DNA from: Candidatus Onthoplasma faecipullorum
GTDB lineage: Bacteria > Bacillota > Clostridia > Christensenellales > UBA1242
Assembly (NCBI GenBank): GCA_019120295.1
Contig: DWVI01000003.1
Span: forward strand, 1 to 36,268
Length of the DNA: 36,268 bases
Direction of reading: 5' to 3'
Position 1 is the first letter of the stretch; each line of letters starts with the position of its first letter. Made by a program: the position numbers and the translations under genes. This document shows positions 14,828 to 24,397 of this stretch, piece by piece. The notes beneath the pieces were generated by a model. That model was given only the letters and a program-made list of their open reading frames with translations. It searched no databases and had not been told where the DNA came from.

Positions 14828-16792
14828 ATGGCTAACAATTATGATTCAAAAGATTTAATAGTTTTAGAAGGCTTAGACGCAGTTAGAATGCGTCCAGGTA
14901 TGTATATTGGAACAACTGGTCCAAAAGGTTTGCATCACTTACTTTGGGAAATTATAGACAATGCAGTAGACGAAGTGGCGAACGGCTATGGCAATAAAAT
15001 CGAAGTGATTTTGCATAAGGACGGAACGGCGTCTGTTCAAGATAATGGTCGTGGAATACCGGTTAGTCCGCATCCAAAACTTAAAATAAGCGGTGTTGAA
15101 GTGGTGTTTACTCAACTTCACGCAGGCGGTAAGTTTGGTGATAATAACTACAAATATTCGGGTGGTCTTCACGGTGTTGGTGCGTCTGTTACAAACGCTT
15201 TGTCAAGGTATTTGGAAGTTACAGTTTGTAAGGACGGAAAAAAGTATTTTGCGCGCTTTGAGTCCATAGAAAAGGGCGGAAAAATTAAAAGCGGAGTTCC
15301 GGTTGAGTGTCTTCACGAAGTTGGGAATACAAAAGAGAGCGGAACATATGTTAGATTTCTTCCAGACGATAGAGTGTTTAAAGATATTTGCTTTGATTAT
15401 GACATAGTGCAAGAACGACTTAAAGAAACCGCATTTTTAAATAAAGGTCTTCATATTGAACTTATTGATGAACGCACAAACAAACGTGAAACTCTATGCT
15501 ATGAAGGCGGAATTAAAGATTATGTAACAAGCCTAACAATGGATAGGCGTCCGCTTTTCGTGCCACCAATCTATATTGAAAATGAAATAGAAGACACATA
15601 CGTCACACTTGCTATGCAGTATGTGGATAATTATAATGAAAACATATTTAGTTATGTAAACAACATTCCAACACCAGAAGGTGGAACGCATGAAGTTGGT
15701 TTTAAAACTGCACTAACCAAAGTGTTAAACGATTTCGCAAAAAAACATGGTTTAATCAAAGAAAAGGACGTTACGTTTATTGGCGACGATTTTCGTGAAG
15801 GGCTTGTTGCAGTGCTTTCAATAAAAATGAAAAATGTCCAATTTGAAGGTCAAACAAAAACAAAATTGGGTAACGTTGAAGCACGTGCAAGAGTGGAGCA
15901 AGTTTGTAGCCAAGGTTTAACTGAGTTTTTTAATGCCAAGAAAAATGAAAATATAGGTAACATCATTATAGAAAAGGCAAAGGGCGCCGCGCGAGTTCGT
16001 GCCGCCGCAAAACGCGCAAAAGACTTAACTCGCGCGAAAAACTCAATCGAAGGAAGCATGCTAATAGGAAAATTGGCGTCATGCACTAGTAGAAACCCAG
16101 ACATAAACGAAATATTTATTGTAGAAGGGGACTCAGCGGGTGGCACTGCAAAACAAGGCCGAGACAGGTATTTTCAAGCGATTTTGCCACTTCGTGGAAA
16201 GCCTTTAAACAGTGAGAAAAAGCGCATAGACCAAGTGCTTGCAAACGAAGAAATTAGGACTATTATTGGTGCTATTGGCACAGGTATTGGCGAAGATTTT
16301 AAACTTGAAAACCTTAAATATAATAAGATTATCATTCTTTCTGATGCAGACCAAGACGGTATGCACATCAGATGTATTCTTTTGACGTTCTTTTTTAGAT
16401 ACATGCGCCCACTTATCACAAATGGTAACATTTATTGCGGTATGCCACCACTATATAAGGTTAAAACGAAAGATAAAGAAGTGTATTGTTACACAGACGA
16501 AGAACTAGCAGAAGTTACAAATAGTTTGAAAAACAAAAATTACACCTTGCAAAGATATAAAGGTTTAGGTGAAATGTCCACCGAACAGTTATGGTCTACC
16601 ACAATGGACCCATCAAGGCGAAATCTAATTCGTGTTACGCTTGAAGATGTTATGCAAGCAGACAAAGAAATAACCTTATGGATGGGGGACGATGTAAGCC
16701 CAAGAAAGGACTATATCAACAAGTACGCAAACTTTAATAAAATTGATACATTTGATAAAAATTTAGATGACGGAGACGTAGTAAATGAGTGA
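14828..16792 (+). CDS. parE: DNA topoisomerase IV subunit B (ParE); GyrB is the alternative
   Basis: ATPase/TOPRIM subunit of a type IIA topoisomerase, 654 residues. The GHKL ATPase is complete ([27 protein letters not shown]), then the transducer ([25 protein letters not shown]) and the TOPRIM domain ([18 protein letters not shown], where most bacteria have VDG or TDG). GyrB and ParE are hard to tell apart alone; the call rests on the partner downstream, whose C-terminus lacks the GyrA box, and on [10 protein letters not shown], which resembles Gram-positive ParE. Start: an AGAGGT site 6 nt upstream. The stop overlaps the start of parC by 8 nt. Confidence 0.85.
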   Translation: MANNYDSKDLIVLEGLDAVRMRPGMYIGTTGPKGLHHLLWEIIDNAVDEVANGYGNKIEVILHKDGTASVQDNGRGIPVSPHPKLKISGVEVVFTQLHAGGKFGDNNYKYSGGLHGVGASVTNALSRYLEVTVCKDGKKYFARFESIEKGGKIKSGVPVECLHEVGNTKESGTYVRFLPDDRVFKDICFDYDIVQERLKETAFLNKGLHIELIDERTNKRETLCYEGGIKDYVTSLTMDRRPLFVPPIYIENEIEDTYVTLAMQYVDNYNENIFSYVNNIPTPEGGTHEVGFKTALTKVLNDFAKKHGLIKEKDVTFIGDDFREGLVAVLSIKMKNVQFEGQTKTKLGNVEARARVEQVCSQGLTEFFNAKKNENIGNIIIEKAKGAARVRAAAKRAKDLTRAKNSIEGSMLIGKLASCTSRNPDINEIFIVEGDSAGGTAKQGRDRYFQAILPLRGKPLNSEKKRIDQVLANEEIRTIIGAIGTGIGEDFKLENLKYNKIIILSDADQDGMHIRCILLTFFFRYMRPLITNGNIYCGMPPLYKVKTKDKEVYCYTDEELAEVTNSLKNKNYTLQRYKGLGEMSTEQLWSTTMDPSRRNLIRVTLEDVMQADKEITLWMGDDVSPRKDYINKYANFNKIDTFDKNLDDGDVVNE

Positions 16793-19226
16793 TAGGAAAG
16801 ATAAAGTAGAAGAGATGTTAAACGCGCCAAAAGGTGGACATTTATATGAAAAAACTGTTGAAGAAGTTATGTCCACTTCCATGCTACCATACAGTGAATA
16901 TGTAATCATGGATAGAGCGCTCCCACGTGTGGAAGACGGTTTAAAACCAGTGCAAAGGCGTATTTTGTACGATATGTTAGAGTTGGGCGTAACACCTGAT
17001 AAAGAGCATAAAAAATCTGCGCGTATTGTCGGTGACACGCTTGGTAAATTCCACCCACACGGAGATAGCAGTGTGTATGGAGCGCTTGTTCGTATGGCGC
17101 AAGACTTTGTTATGGGTGAAATACTTGTTGAAGGTCAAGGTAACTTTGGTTCAATCGACGGTGACCCAGCAGCAGCAATGCGTTACACAGAAGTGCGTTT
17201 AAGTCCGCTTGCATTGGAACTTATGCGCGACCTTGATAAGGACACCGTCAATTTTAGTTTTAACTTTGACGATAGCATAAAAGAACCAGATTATTTAACA
17301 GGTAGATTTCCAAATTTGTTTGTAAATGGTGCGTCTGGAATTGCGGTTGGGCTTGCAACTAACATTCCAACACACAACCTTGGTGAAATGATTGACGGTT
17401 GTGTTGCCTACATCGACAACCCCAATATTAGCCTAAACGACATGCTAAAAATCGTGAAAGGTCCAGATTTCCCAACGGGTGGTTTGATTTGCACGTCAAA
17501 TGATATGGTGGACGCATACGCAACAGGTCGCGGAAAAGTGACTATGCGCGCACGCTTCCATTTTGAAGATGAAAAAGGCGGAAAAACTAAAATTGTTATA
17601 ACTGAACTACCTTATCAAGTGAATAAGGCGGAGTTTTTGAAATCGGTTGGTGCCTTAAAAGAAAAAATGAAGGACGAACTTGCCGATATCTGCGATATTT
17701 TAGATGAATCAGATAAAACCGGTAACCGCGCAGTAATTGTAGTTAAAAAGGAAGCAGATATTGATAATATCATTGCAATTTTATTAAAACACACTGATAT
17801 GCAACTAAACTTTAACTATAATGTTGTGGCTATTGCAGACGGAAGCCCAAAACAACTAGGCTTGCTTGATTATTTAAGTTATTACACTCGTTTTCAACGC
17901 GACGTAATAGTAAGGCGCACAAAATTTGATTTAGAGCGAGCAAAGGCGCGCGCGCATATATTAGAAGGTTTAGTTATAGCAATTGCAAATATTGACGAAG
18001 TTATTAAAATAATCAAATCTTCAAAATCAACCGTTGAAGCAAAAAATCGCCTAATGGAAAGATTTAAGTTTACCGAAATGCAAACGCAAGCCATACTTGA
18101 TATGCGCCTAAGTAGACTAACAAACCTAGAAACTGAAAAATTGCAGCAGGAACTAGCAGAACTTAGAAAACTAATAACCGAACTAGAATCAATACTTGCT
18201 AGCGAGAAAAAGCAGTACGCTGTTGTTAAAAAAGAGTTGTTAGAGATTAAGAAAAATTATGCTCGAGATAGGAAAACTGAAATTGTTGAAAGTTTTGATA
18301 ATTACGACATAACTCCGATTGAAAAACTATTAGACACAGAGTGCGCGGTGGCGGTTACTAATGATGGGCTAAGACTTAAAACACTTGATTTAAAGCAAAT
18401 TCAAACGGCAAACCCTAAATACACATACGAAAATATATATCCGCTTCATAAATTTATGGTGCACACATCAATGAATAGTAATGTTATGATATTCACTAAT
18501 TTTGGCAATTTCTTTAAAGTTGCTGTTCGAGATATTCCAAGCGTTAAATTTGTGCAAAAGGGCGCAGCATTTAGCCAAATCACGCACGCAGAAGCAAAAG
18601 AAAAGATAGTTGGAATATTCGACGAAAAGGAATTGGCCGACTGTGAAGAACTAATAATGACCACACAGGACGGTTACATTAAACGTTGTGACACAAGCGA
18701 ATTTGCAACCTTAAAATCAGGCAGTTTAGCATTAAAATTAAAAGATTTTGACCGCGTTGTTTCCGTTCAAATCAATGACAATCTTCCAAGTATTCTTATG
18801 GTTTCAAGCGACGGAATGGCGGTTAATATGGAATATAAGTCCGTTCCAAAAACAAAACGCAATAGCGGCGGTGTGATCGGAATGAACTTAAATGATAAGG
18901 CAAAAGTTATTTTTGCAAGCCAAGTTAACACGCTTGATAGAGTGTTTGTGTTAACCACCGATGGATGTGCTAAAAAGTTTAGTTTATCCGAAATTCCAGT
19001 TGGGGCAAGAAATAGAAAAGGGCTAAAGATAATAACAGGCAAAGAAGAAATCTTTGCAATAATTTCACCAGTTGTAACAGGTGACGTGGTTATTCTAGAT
19101 AAGGACGGAAAAATTCACGCCGTAGATGTTAACGACATAACTATTCAAAATAGAACCAGCCCTTGCAAACCACTTGTTAAAAAATTAAAAATTCAACCAA
19201 AAGAAGTAGGACTATACTTAAATTAA
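16785..19226 (+). CDS. parC: DNA topoisomerase IV subunit A (ParC), decatenase
   Basis: Breakage-reunion subunit of 813 residues. [18 protein letters not shown] and LKPVQRR match Clostridium-type ParC; GyrA proteins usually read KPVHRR. The catalytic Tyr is about residue 134 (AAMRYTE). The coiled-coil tower and exit gate follow to ~500. The C-terminal blades contain no Q(R/K)RGG(R/K)G GyrA box, the element needed for DNA wrapping and negative supercoiling, so a decatenase (topo IV) is the better call. In the quinolone region Ser95 matches the usual Ser, while position 99 (E. coli ParC Glu84 / GyrA Asp87) is Gly. Translation is coupled to parE by an 8-nt overlap. A second, true gyrase pair should exist elsewhere. 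Confidence 0.85.
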   Translation: MSDRKDKVEEMLNAPKGGHLYEKTVEEVMSTSMLPYSEYVIMDRALPRVEDGLKPVQRRILYDMLELGVTPDKEHKKSARIVGDTLGKFHPHGDSSVYGALVRMAQDFVMGEILVEGQGNFGSIDGDPAAAMRYTEVRLSPLALELMRDLDKDTVNFSFNFDDSIKEPDYLTGRFPNLFVNGASGIAVGLATNIPTHNLGEMIDGCVAYIDNPNISLNDMLKIVKGPDFPTGGLICTSNDMVDAYATGRGKVTMRARFHFEDEKGGKTKIVITELPYQVNKAEFLKSVGALKEKMKDELADICDILDESDKTGNRAVIVVKKEADIDNIIAILLKHTDMQLNFNYNVVAIADGSPKQLGLLDYLSYYTRFQRDVIVRRTKFDLERAKARAHILEGLVIAIANIDEVIKIIKSSKSTVEAKNRLMERFKFTEMQTQAILDMRLSRLTNLETEKLQQELAELRKLITELESILASEKKQYAVVKKELLEIKKNYARDRKTEIVESFDNYDITPIEKLLDTECAVAVTNDGLRLKTLDLKQIQTANPKYTYENIYPLHKFMVHTSMNSNVMIFTNFGNFFKVAVRDIPSVKFVQKGAAFSQITHAEAKEKIVGIFDEKELADCEELIMTTQDGYIKRCDTSEFATLKSGSLALKLKDFDRVVSVQINDNLPSILMVSSDGMAVNMEYKSVPKTKRNSGGVIGMNLNDKAKVIFASQVNTLDRVFVLTTDGCAKKFSLSEIPVGARNRKGLKIITGKEEIFAIISPVVTGDVVILDKDGKIHAVDVNDITIQNRTSPCKPLVKKLKIQPKEVGLYLN

Positions 19227-19307
19227 CTCTATTAATTCAATAATATATTGTTGATTGATATAATAAAATTTAGATAGAATTAGTAACTGAAAAATAATTA
19301 AAAAAAT

Positions 19308-19328
19308 TCCACTTTAACGTGGATTTTT
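19308..19328 (+). terminator. Intrinsic terminator of the parE-parC operon
   Basis: TCCAC (19308-19312) pairs with GTGGA (19319-19323) over a 6-nt loop, flanked by an A-run and followed by five Ts. The stem is short. Confidence 0.65.
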
Positions 19329-19403
19329 GCAATTTATTGTGTATTGGATAATTTAATATATGTGACCAAATCATAATTTAAAAATAACAAAAATTATTTA
19401 AAA

Positions 19404-19435
19404 TTGACAACTTTTTGTAAATTCCGACATATTCT
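19404..19435 (+). promoter_or_regulatory. Candidate leaderless promoter of ylmC/ymxH
   Basis: TTGACA (19404-19409) and TATTCT (19430-19435), the latter ending 5 nt before the ATG. The 20-nt spacer is longer than usual, which lowers confidence. Confidence 0.45.
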
Positions 19436-19440
19436 ACAAT

Positions 19441-19791
19441 ATGGAAGCGTCTTTCCAAGAACTGAAAGCCAAGCAGGTCATAAACACGGTGGACGGAGTT
19501 TGTTTAGGTCATATAACAGACATAGTTTTTGACGTAGTTCAAGCATGCACTTTGGGTTTCGTCGTTCCACAACCAAACCAAGGCTTTTGGAGTATATTTA
19601 GGGGAAGTAGGGAACTATTTATTCCGTTTGATTGTGTTTGTAAAATTGGCGTGGACGTTATCCTTGTGGAACTCTACGTTGAAGAACCAAGAATTCAATC
19701 GTCGCAAAATAATCAGAAAAAATTTAATAAAACCGATAGAGTAATCACTCTAAACAATCCAAATTCAATAAATCGCACCGCTAGCAAATAA
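19441..19791 (+). CDS. YlmC/YmxH family PRC-barrel protein
   Basis: Small PRC-barrel protein of 116 residues. The N-terminal ~80 residues match YlmC/YmxH: LKAKQVINTVDGVCLGHITDIVFD, then FIPFDCVCKIGVDVILVE. The family is tied to sporulating Firmicutes but its molecular role is unsettled; PRC barrels are small beta barrels found in RimM and photosynthetic reaction centres. The last ~35 residues are polar and low complexity. There is no Shine-Dalgarno, and a promoter -10 lies 5 nt before the ATG. Neighbours (topoisomerase IV, NrdR) do not clarify the role. Confidence 0.87.
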   Translation: MEASFQELKAKQVINTVDGVCLGHITDIVFDVVQACTLGFVVPQPNQGFWSIFRGSRELFIPFDCVCKIGVDVILVELYVEEPRIQSSQNNQKKFNKTDRVITLNNPNSINRTASK

Positions 19792-19959
19792 TGGGTTTTT
19801 ATATTAAATTTTTTTCATGCTACTCTTAAATAAACGTACAAATTTTATATTCACATACAATTTTATTACCAAGAAAAATCATTGATTGAAGGTTATTAAA
19901 AAATAATAAAAAGTAATCAGTTTTTTTGAAATTTTTGTCGAAAAAATGCGCAAAAAAGT

Positions 19960-19988
19960 TTGGTAAATTTTTTATTATGTGGTATAAT
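19960..19988 (+). promoter_or_regulatory. Promoter of nrdR
   Basis: TTGGTA (19960-19965), 17-nt spacer, TATAAT (19983-19988), followed by an AAGGAG ribosome-binding site and the ATG at 20017. Confidence 0.75.
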
Positions 19989-20016
19989 ACACTCATAGTG
20001 ATTTTAAGGAGAAATT

Positions 20017-20448
20017 ATGAGATGTATTTTTTGTGGCTACAATGATAGCAAAGTTGTGGATAGCAGATATTTAAAGGATAGTAGCATTAGAAGAAGAAGA
20101 GAGTGTTTAAGATGTGGCAAGCGTTTCACCACTTATGAAACGGTTGAATCTAACCCTATGGTCGTAACTAATGTGGATAATATGCGTGAGCCTTTTAAAC
20201 GCGAAAAACTTGAAGATAGCATAAAGTATGCAGTTTACTGCACCGATGTTGATAATGTGGACGAAATTGTTTCTAAAATAGAAAACCGTCTTTTTGCATT
20301 GCAAAAACAAGAGATATCAACAAAAGATATTGTGAAAGAAGCACTTGAAATTTTGCTTGAATATAGCACAATGGCTTGTCTTGTTTACTACACTCAACAC
20401 ACCGACTGCGATAGTTTTGATGGCATTCGCCGTTTTATCAATAGATAA
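20017..20448 (+). CDS. nrdR: Transcriptional repressor NrdR
   Basis: ATP-cone repressor of ribonucleotide reductase genes. The 143-residue length is typical. The N-terminal zinc ribbon has Cys at 3, 6, 30 and 33 with the DNA-contact segment SSIRRRREC and RFTTYE. The ATP-cone domain (about 48-138) starts VTNVDNMREPFKREKL and ends SFDGIRRF. No ribonucleotide reductase gene or obvious NrdR-box pair lies in the window. It has its own promoter, a strong AAGGAG site and a terminator, so it is monocistronic. Confidence 0.96.
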   Translation: MRCIFCGYNDSKVVDSRYLKDSSIRRRRECLRCGKRFTTYETVESNPMVVTNVDNMREPFKREKLEDSIKYAVYCTDVDNVDEIVSKIENRLFALQKQEISTKDIVKEALEILLEYSTMACLVYYTQHTDCDSFDGIRRFINR

Positions 20449-20462
20449 TACGAAAGAAAAAG

Positions 20463-20492
20463 AAAGAGTGTTGCAACTCTTTTTTATTTTTT
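20463..20492 (+). terminator. Intrinsic terminator of nrdR
   Basis: AAAGAGT (20463-20469) pairs perfectly with ACTCTTT (20476-20482) over a 6-nt loop, followed by a long T-rich run. Confidence 0.85.
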
Positions 20493-20496
20493 AATG

Positions 20497-20524
20497 TTGA
20501 CAAATTTTTTGGGTGTGGTATAAT
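20497..20524 (+). promoter_or_regulatory. Strong promoter of the 52-residue orphan gene
   Basis: TTGACA (20497-20502), 16-nt spacer and an extended -10, TGGTATAAT, ending at 20524. All twelve core bases match consensus. Confidence 0.85.
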
Positions 20525-20542
20525 TCGTGTAAGGAGAAAGAT

Positions 20543-20701
20543 ATGGAAAAGGGAAAAAATTTGATTGTTAAAACCACTGAGCGAAAAACTAACGAAAATG
20601 AAAAGGTTAATGTTGACAAACCATTGCCTTCAAGAACTAGCATTTATTTATCAAGACCAAAAAAATACGATACTCGTTATTCAACAGCTTTAAATCAATA
20701 A
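20543..20701 (+). CDS. Hypothetical 52-residue basic protein
   Basis: Unrecognised small protein, Lys/Arg-rich, with no Cys and no membrane segment; probably unstructured at the N-terminus, with a PLPSRTSIYLSRPKKY segment in the second half. The frame is open further upstream, but the promoter -10 lies there, so I use the ATG at 20543, which has AAGGAG 7 nt before it. A consensus promoter with extended -10 and a 10-bp terminator hairpin frame it exactly, making a complete transcription unit. The Lys/Arg content would fit nucleic-acid or ribosome binding, but this is inference. Confidence 0.75.
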   Translation: MEKGKNLIVKTTERKTNENEKVNVDKPLPSRTSIYLSRPKKYDTRYSTALNQ

Positions 20702-20703
20702 TG

Positions 20704-20732
20704 AAACTGGAACGATTTTGTTTCAGTTTTTT
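20704..20732 (+). terminator. Intrinsic terminator of the 52-residue gene
   Basis: AAACTGGAAC (20704-20713) pairs with GTTTCAGTTT (20720-20729), one G-T wobble, 6-nt loop, then Ts. Confidence 0.85.
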
Positions 20733-20894
20733 AATATTTTTAGACATGCAAAGTATTGTGAACAAAAATTATCTAACAGTACAAAAAATTTATTTTAATT
20801 GAAATTTTTTTAAAAAAATAATAAAAATATTAAAATTTATTGAAATTTTTTAAAATTATTTTCTTTTTTTATAGATTTGGTTTAAAATATGATT

Positions 20895-21542
20895 ATGCAA
20901 AAAAGTAGAAATACAAAATTATATTTTGGTATTACACTTATAACTTTATGTGTTATTTTGTTTGTAGTTCTTGCAATTTTTGTTAAGTTAGGTAAAGTGA
21001 GTGCGTTAAATAATTGGTTTTATAACATTTTTGCAAAACCAATTCAGAACAATGGCTTAACAAACTTTTTTATGGTGTTCACATACTTAGGAAATTTTTT
21101 TGTTTTACTAATAATTTCGTTATGTTTTTTATTTAAAAAGCAGAAAAAAGACGCAGTTTTTTTAGTTTTAGCATTAATTTTTGTTTCAATTTTAACATTT
21201 TTAATAAAATTTATAATTAAAAACCCACGTCCAGAAGGTGTGGCGCTAATAGACGAAAGCGGATATTCTTTTCCTTCTGCACACACATCACTTACCGCCA
21301 CAACGTTAACACTCATTGCATATTTTCTATCAAAACAAACAGGGAAAAAATGGCTTAAAATTTTAATTTGGATAATTTCAATAATTCTTGTTTTTTCAGT
21401 GTGTTATTCACGGATATATTTAGGTGTACATTTCTTTACGGACATCATTGCAGGGCTTCTTCTTTCAATAATTGTTGTAACGCTTTTTATAATGTTATAT
21501 AACTTAAAACCAGCAAATTCAAAAGCAAAACCAAAATTGTAA
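20895..21542 (+). CDS. PAP2-family membrane phosphatase
   Basis: Integral membrane lipid-phosphate phosphatase of the PAP2/PgpB/BcrC group, about 215 residues and about six helices. All three signature motifs are present: KFIIKNPRP, FPSAHTS and SRIYLGVHFFTD, carrying the phosphate-binding Lys/Arg and the catalytic His pair and Asp. Candidate substrates are undecaprenyl pyrophosphate or phosphatidylglycerol phosphate; sequence alone does not decide. ATGs at 20889 and 20895 are both possible; I favour the second because a TAAAAT -10 would end 6 nt before it, as at other leaderless starts here, and no Shine-Dalgarno is present. It stands alone between unrelated genes. Confidence 0.9.
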   Translation: MQKSRNTKLYFGITLITLCVILFVVLAIFVKLGKVSALNNWFYNIFAKPIQNNGLTNFFMVFTYLGNFFVLLIISLCFLFKKQKKDAVFLVLALIFVSILTFLIKFIIKNPRPEGVALIDESGYSFPSAHTSLTATTLTLIAYFLSKQTGKKWLKILIWIISIILVFSVCYSRIYLGVHFFTDIIAGLLLSIIVVTLFIMLYNLKPANSKAKPKL

Positions 21543-21745
21543 AGGCTAAATAACTATTAAAACTTAACAAATTTCACGTGCAATAAAAAACTTACAAAAA
21601 TATTACAAACAAAACGCAAAAAACTTATTGCAAATATTTCACAATTATGATATATTAAAGCGTAGTTTTAGTATTTTTGATGTTTTTTATTTTTAACATA
21701 TTTTATAAAATGTAAATCAACATTAAAAATTAAAAGGGTGTTTTT

Positions 21746-23326
21746 ATGATTACAGTAAATAATGTATGCGTTCAATTTGGTAGCAGAAAACTTTTTGACG
21801 AAGTTAATTTAAAATTTACAAAAGGTAACTGCTATGGCGTAATTGGTGCAAATGGTGCAGGTAAATCTACGTTCATGAAAGTTTTGTCTGGTGAATTGGA
21901 GCCAAACAAAGGTGAAGTTATTATTCCACCAAAAGAGAGATTGTCTGTATTAGAGCAAAACCAAGAAAAGTATAATGATTACACTGTTCTTCGAACTGTT
22001 TTAATGGGGCACAAGCGCCTGGTTGAAATTATGGACGAAAAAGAAGTTTACTATCAAAAAGCAGATTTCACAGAAGAAGACGGTGTTAAGCTTGGTGAAC
22101 TAGAAGCGGAATTTATGGAATTAAACGGCTGGGAAGCCGAAAGCGAAGCAGAAAACCTACTAAATTCGCTTGACATTCCAAAAGAAATTCACCACGAACT
22201 TATGGCAAACGTTGATAGCAAAATGAAAGTTAAAATCTTGCTTGCGCAAGCGCTTTTTTCAAATCCTGATAACCTTATTTTAGACGAACCTACCAACAAC
22301 TTAGACGTGAAAACAATTCGTTGGCTTGAAGATTTTATTTTAAATTTTGAAAACACAATTATAATCGTTAGCCACAACAGGCACTTTTTAAATAAAGTCT
22401 GCACACATATTTGTGATATTGACTATGGTAAAATCAATCTATACCTGGGTAACTATGATTTCTGGTATGAAACTAGTCAACTAGCATTAAAACAACAAAA
22501 AGACCAAAACAAAAAAGCGGAACAACGCGCAAAAGAGTTGCAGGAGTTTATTGCAAGGTTCTCGGCAAACGCTTCAAAGTCAAAGCAGGCAACAAGTAGA
22601 AAGAAAGAATTGGAACGCTTGACTATTGAAGATATTAAGCCAAGCAGTAGGAAATATCCGTACATCGACTTTAAATTTGACCAAAGAATTGGAAACGACA
22701 TTTTGTTCGTTAAAAACCTAACTAAAAAAGGTTTGTTTGAAAGTGTGTCGTTCACAGTGCGCCCAGGTAATAAAATTGCAATTATGAGTGACAATAGTAA
22801 TGTTGTGACCGCGCTTTTTGATATTTTGGCAGGCAAGGATAATGACTACACGGGCGAAGTTAGGTGGGGTAAAACAATAACAACAACATATCTACCACAA
22901 AACAACAACGATTATTTTGAAAACTGTGATTTATCTCTCGTTGAATGGATAGGTCAATTCACAAAAGAAAATGACGCAACTTTCCTTCGCTCTTGGCTTG
23001 GAAGAATGTTATTTTCGGGTGAAGAAGCAGAGAAAAAGGCAAAAGTGCTTTCAGGTGGTGAAAAAGTAAGATGTATGCTAGCAAAAATGATGCTTGAAAG
23101 CGGAAATTTCTTGTTACTTGACGAACCAACCAACCACCTAGACTTGGAGAGCATAACCGCACTAAATAAAGGTATGGAAAGATTTGAAGGTTGTATGATT
23201 TTCTCAACACACGACGAAGAAATTATCTCAACCGTTGCAAACCGCATTATGCGCATAAATTCCACCCTTGAATATGATAAAGAAATTGATTACGACACTT
23301 ACTGCGAAACTCAAATGAAAAAGTAA
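21746..23326 (+). CDS. ABC-F family ATPase (YbiT/YkpA-like)
   Basis: Soluble duplicated ABC ATPase of 526 residues that acts on the ribosome rather than in transport. Site 1 has Walker A GANGAGKST (about 36-44) and Walker B LILDEPTNNLD; its signature is degenerate (VDSKMKV). The linker QEFIARFSANASKSKQATSR (about 269-288) is the P-site tRNA interaction region typical of YbiT/YkpA. Site 2 keeps LSGGEKVR and LLDEPTNHLD, but the Walker A position reads SDNSNVVTA and lacks the GK(S/T) core. From memory, Firmicutes YkpA is also degenerate there. An AAAGGGTG site precedes the ATG. Housekeeping translation quality control is likelier than antibiotic resistance. Confidence 0.92.
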   Translation: MITVNNVCVQFGSRKLFDEVNLKFTKGNCYGVIGANGAGKSTFMKVLSGELEPNKGEVIIPPKERLSVLEQNQEKYNDYTVLRTVLMGHKRLVEIMDEKEVYYQKADFTEEDGVKLGELEAEFMELNGWEAESEAENLLNSLDIPKEIHHELMANVDSKMKVKILLAQALFSNPDNLILDEPTNNLDVKTIRWLEDFILNFENTIIIVSHNRHFLNKVCTHICDIDYGKINLYLGNYDFWYETSQLALKQQKDQNKKAEQRAKELQEFIARFSANASKSKQATSRKKELERLTIEDIKPSSRKYPYIDFKFDQRIGNDILFVKNLTKKGLFESVSFTVRPGNKIAIMSDNSNVVTALFDILAGKDNDYTGEVRWGKTITTTYLPQNNNDYFENCDLSLVEWIGQFTKENDATFLRSWLGRMLFSGEEAEKKAKVLSGGEKVRCMLAKMMLESGNFLLLDEPTNHLDLESITALNKGMERFEGCMIFSTHDEEIISTVANRIMRINSTLEYDKEIDYDTYCETQMKK

Positions 23327-23496
23327 AATGCTGAACTCAAATAAATTGTTTAATTTGGTAAGTAACATAATTAAAAAAGTGGATAAATTAACATTAAGTT
23401 TATAAAGTTATTTTAAAACATAAAACAAAGTTATGTTAAAATATAAAATAAAGACAATCTTAAAAAATATAAAGTAAAAGGTACTTTATAAATATA

Positions 23497-23532
23497 AAAT
23501 AATAATCATAAGTGCGTGATTATTATTTTTTT
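23497..23532 (+). terminator. Intrinsic terminator of the ABC-F gene
   Basis: AAATAATAATCA (23497-23508) pairs perfectly over 12 bp with 23517-23528, 8-nt loop, and runs into a T-tract. Confidence 0.85.
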
Positions 23533-23604
23533 ATGCGTTTTTAACAAAAATGTCAGCAGAACACAAAAAATATTGAAAATGGCGCCATATTTGATTGAAT
23601 AAAG

Positions 23605-23633
23605 TTGACAAAACACTTAAATTTTACTAAAAT
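23605..23633 (+). promoter_or_regulatory. Promoter of the small gene upstream of sepF
   Basis: TTGACA (23605-23610), 17-nt spacer, TAAAAT (23628-23633). AAGGAG follows about 10 nt later, before the ATG at 23655. Confidence 0.75.
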
Positions 23634-23654
23634 TGCTATAACAAGGAGTATATT

Positions 23655-23897
23655 ATGGCGGAATATACAGTTGAAGAATTTGAAAATAAATGTATGGACA
23701 TTATTGAAAAAATAGTAAGTCTTAGTCCTACTCAAACTAGGGCGCAAGCAATCGTTGTGGCTGAAAAAATGCTAGAAAAAGCCAAAGAAAAAACATCAAA
23801 AAAGAGTGTTATTGACATCTACGAGCGCGTTGTTCATGAATTCAAAATAGCAACCGACGAAGAATATAACATGTTACGTAAACAAATTTTCAGTTAG
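23655..23897 (+). CDS. Hypothetical small helical protein upstream of sepF
   Basis: Unrecognised 80-residue soluble protein, predicted helical throughout, with no Cys other than one near residue 13 and no membrane segment. It has a strong AAGGAG site and promoter, and lies 10 nt before sepF, so the two are co-transcribed. A role in division or in SepF function is possible from context only. Confidence 0.7.
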   Translation: MAEYTVEEFENKCMDIIEKIVSLSPTQTRAQAIVVAEKMLEKAKEKTSKKSVIDIYERVVHEFKIATDEEYNMLRKQIFS

Positions 23898-23907
23898 AAG
23901 GTGAATA

Positions 23908-24363
23908 ATGGGATTTTTTGATTGGGTTATGCACGGTTTAGGTTTTGAGAGCAAGGACAAAAAAGATAAATCTAAATCAAAAACCAAGGTGGAAGAAGAC
24001 GATAAATACGCAAATTTCAACCTTCACGAACGTGTTGCAGGCGAAACAACCAGCGCGCCGGCAACTATTAGTGCAACCACTTTTAATTCTTTTGGTTTGC
24101 AGGCTGAAAGCAACATTATTATGGTTGAGCCAAAAAGCCAAAAAGAAATTCAAAATGTGGTGGACTATTTAAAGCAAGGTCAAAGTGTGGCTGTTAATTT
24201 AGAAGCAATTTCAAGTGAAGATAATCAACGTATTTTAGATTTTCTTTCAGGAGCAATTTATGGTTTAAACGGAAGCATCCATCGTTGGTATGGAGATTTG
24301 TTTTTGTTGACCCCAGAAGGTCACAAAATATTACGCCCTAGCGAAGAAGAACCTAAAAAGTAA
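23908..24363 (+). CDS. sepF: Cell division protein SepF
   Basis: FtsZ-binding protein that bundles FtsZ filaments and links them to the membrane in Gram-positive bacteria. The 151 residues show an N-terminal membrane-targeting amphipathic helix (MGFFDWVMHGLGF), a charged linker to ~65 and the SepF globular domain (VAVNLEAISSEDNQRILDF, LSGAIYGLNGSI, FLLTPEGH). A GGTG site precedes the ATG. sepF-lspA-rluD order echoes the Bacillus ylmF-ileS-lspA-ylyB region, but ylmG, ylmH, divIVA and ileS are absent here. Confidence 0.95.
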   Translation: MGFFDWVMHGLGFESKDKKDKSKSKTKVEEDDKYANFNLHERVAGETTSAPATISATTFNSFGLQAESNIIMVEPKSQKEIQNVVDYLKQGQSVAVNLEAISSEDNQRILDFLSGAIYGLNGSIHRWYGDLFLLTPEGHKILRPSEEEPKK

Positions 24364-24397
24364 AATTTTTTGATAAGTAGTATATAATAACTAAATT

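Larger units (their letters stand above)
23327..23654. other. Gene-free stretch with terminator, hairpin and sepF-operon promoter
   Basis: The 328-nt gap contains a TAAAGTA/TACTTTA hairpin (23470-23488), the ABC-F terminator (23497-23532) and a promoter (23605-23633). The rest is AT-rich with no open frame or RNA gene that I can support. Confidence 0.6.

Noticed and set aside
14828..19226. Labelling the topoisomerase pair gyrB/gyrA
   Set aside because: The A subunit lacks a GyrA box and carries KPVQRR and a Clostridium-ParC-like N-terminus; topoisomerase IV fits better, with gyrase kept as the stated alternative.
21746..23326. ABC-F antibiotic-resistance determinant
   Set aside because: The linker and sequence match the housekeeping YbiT/YkpA type; no mobile context.
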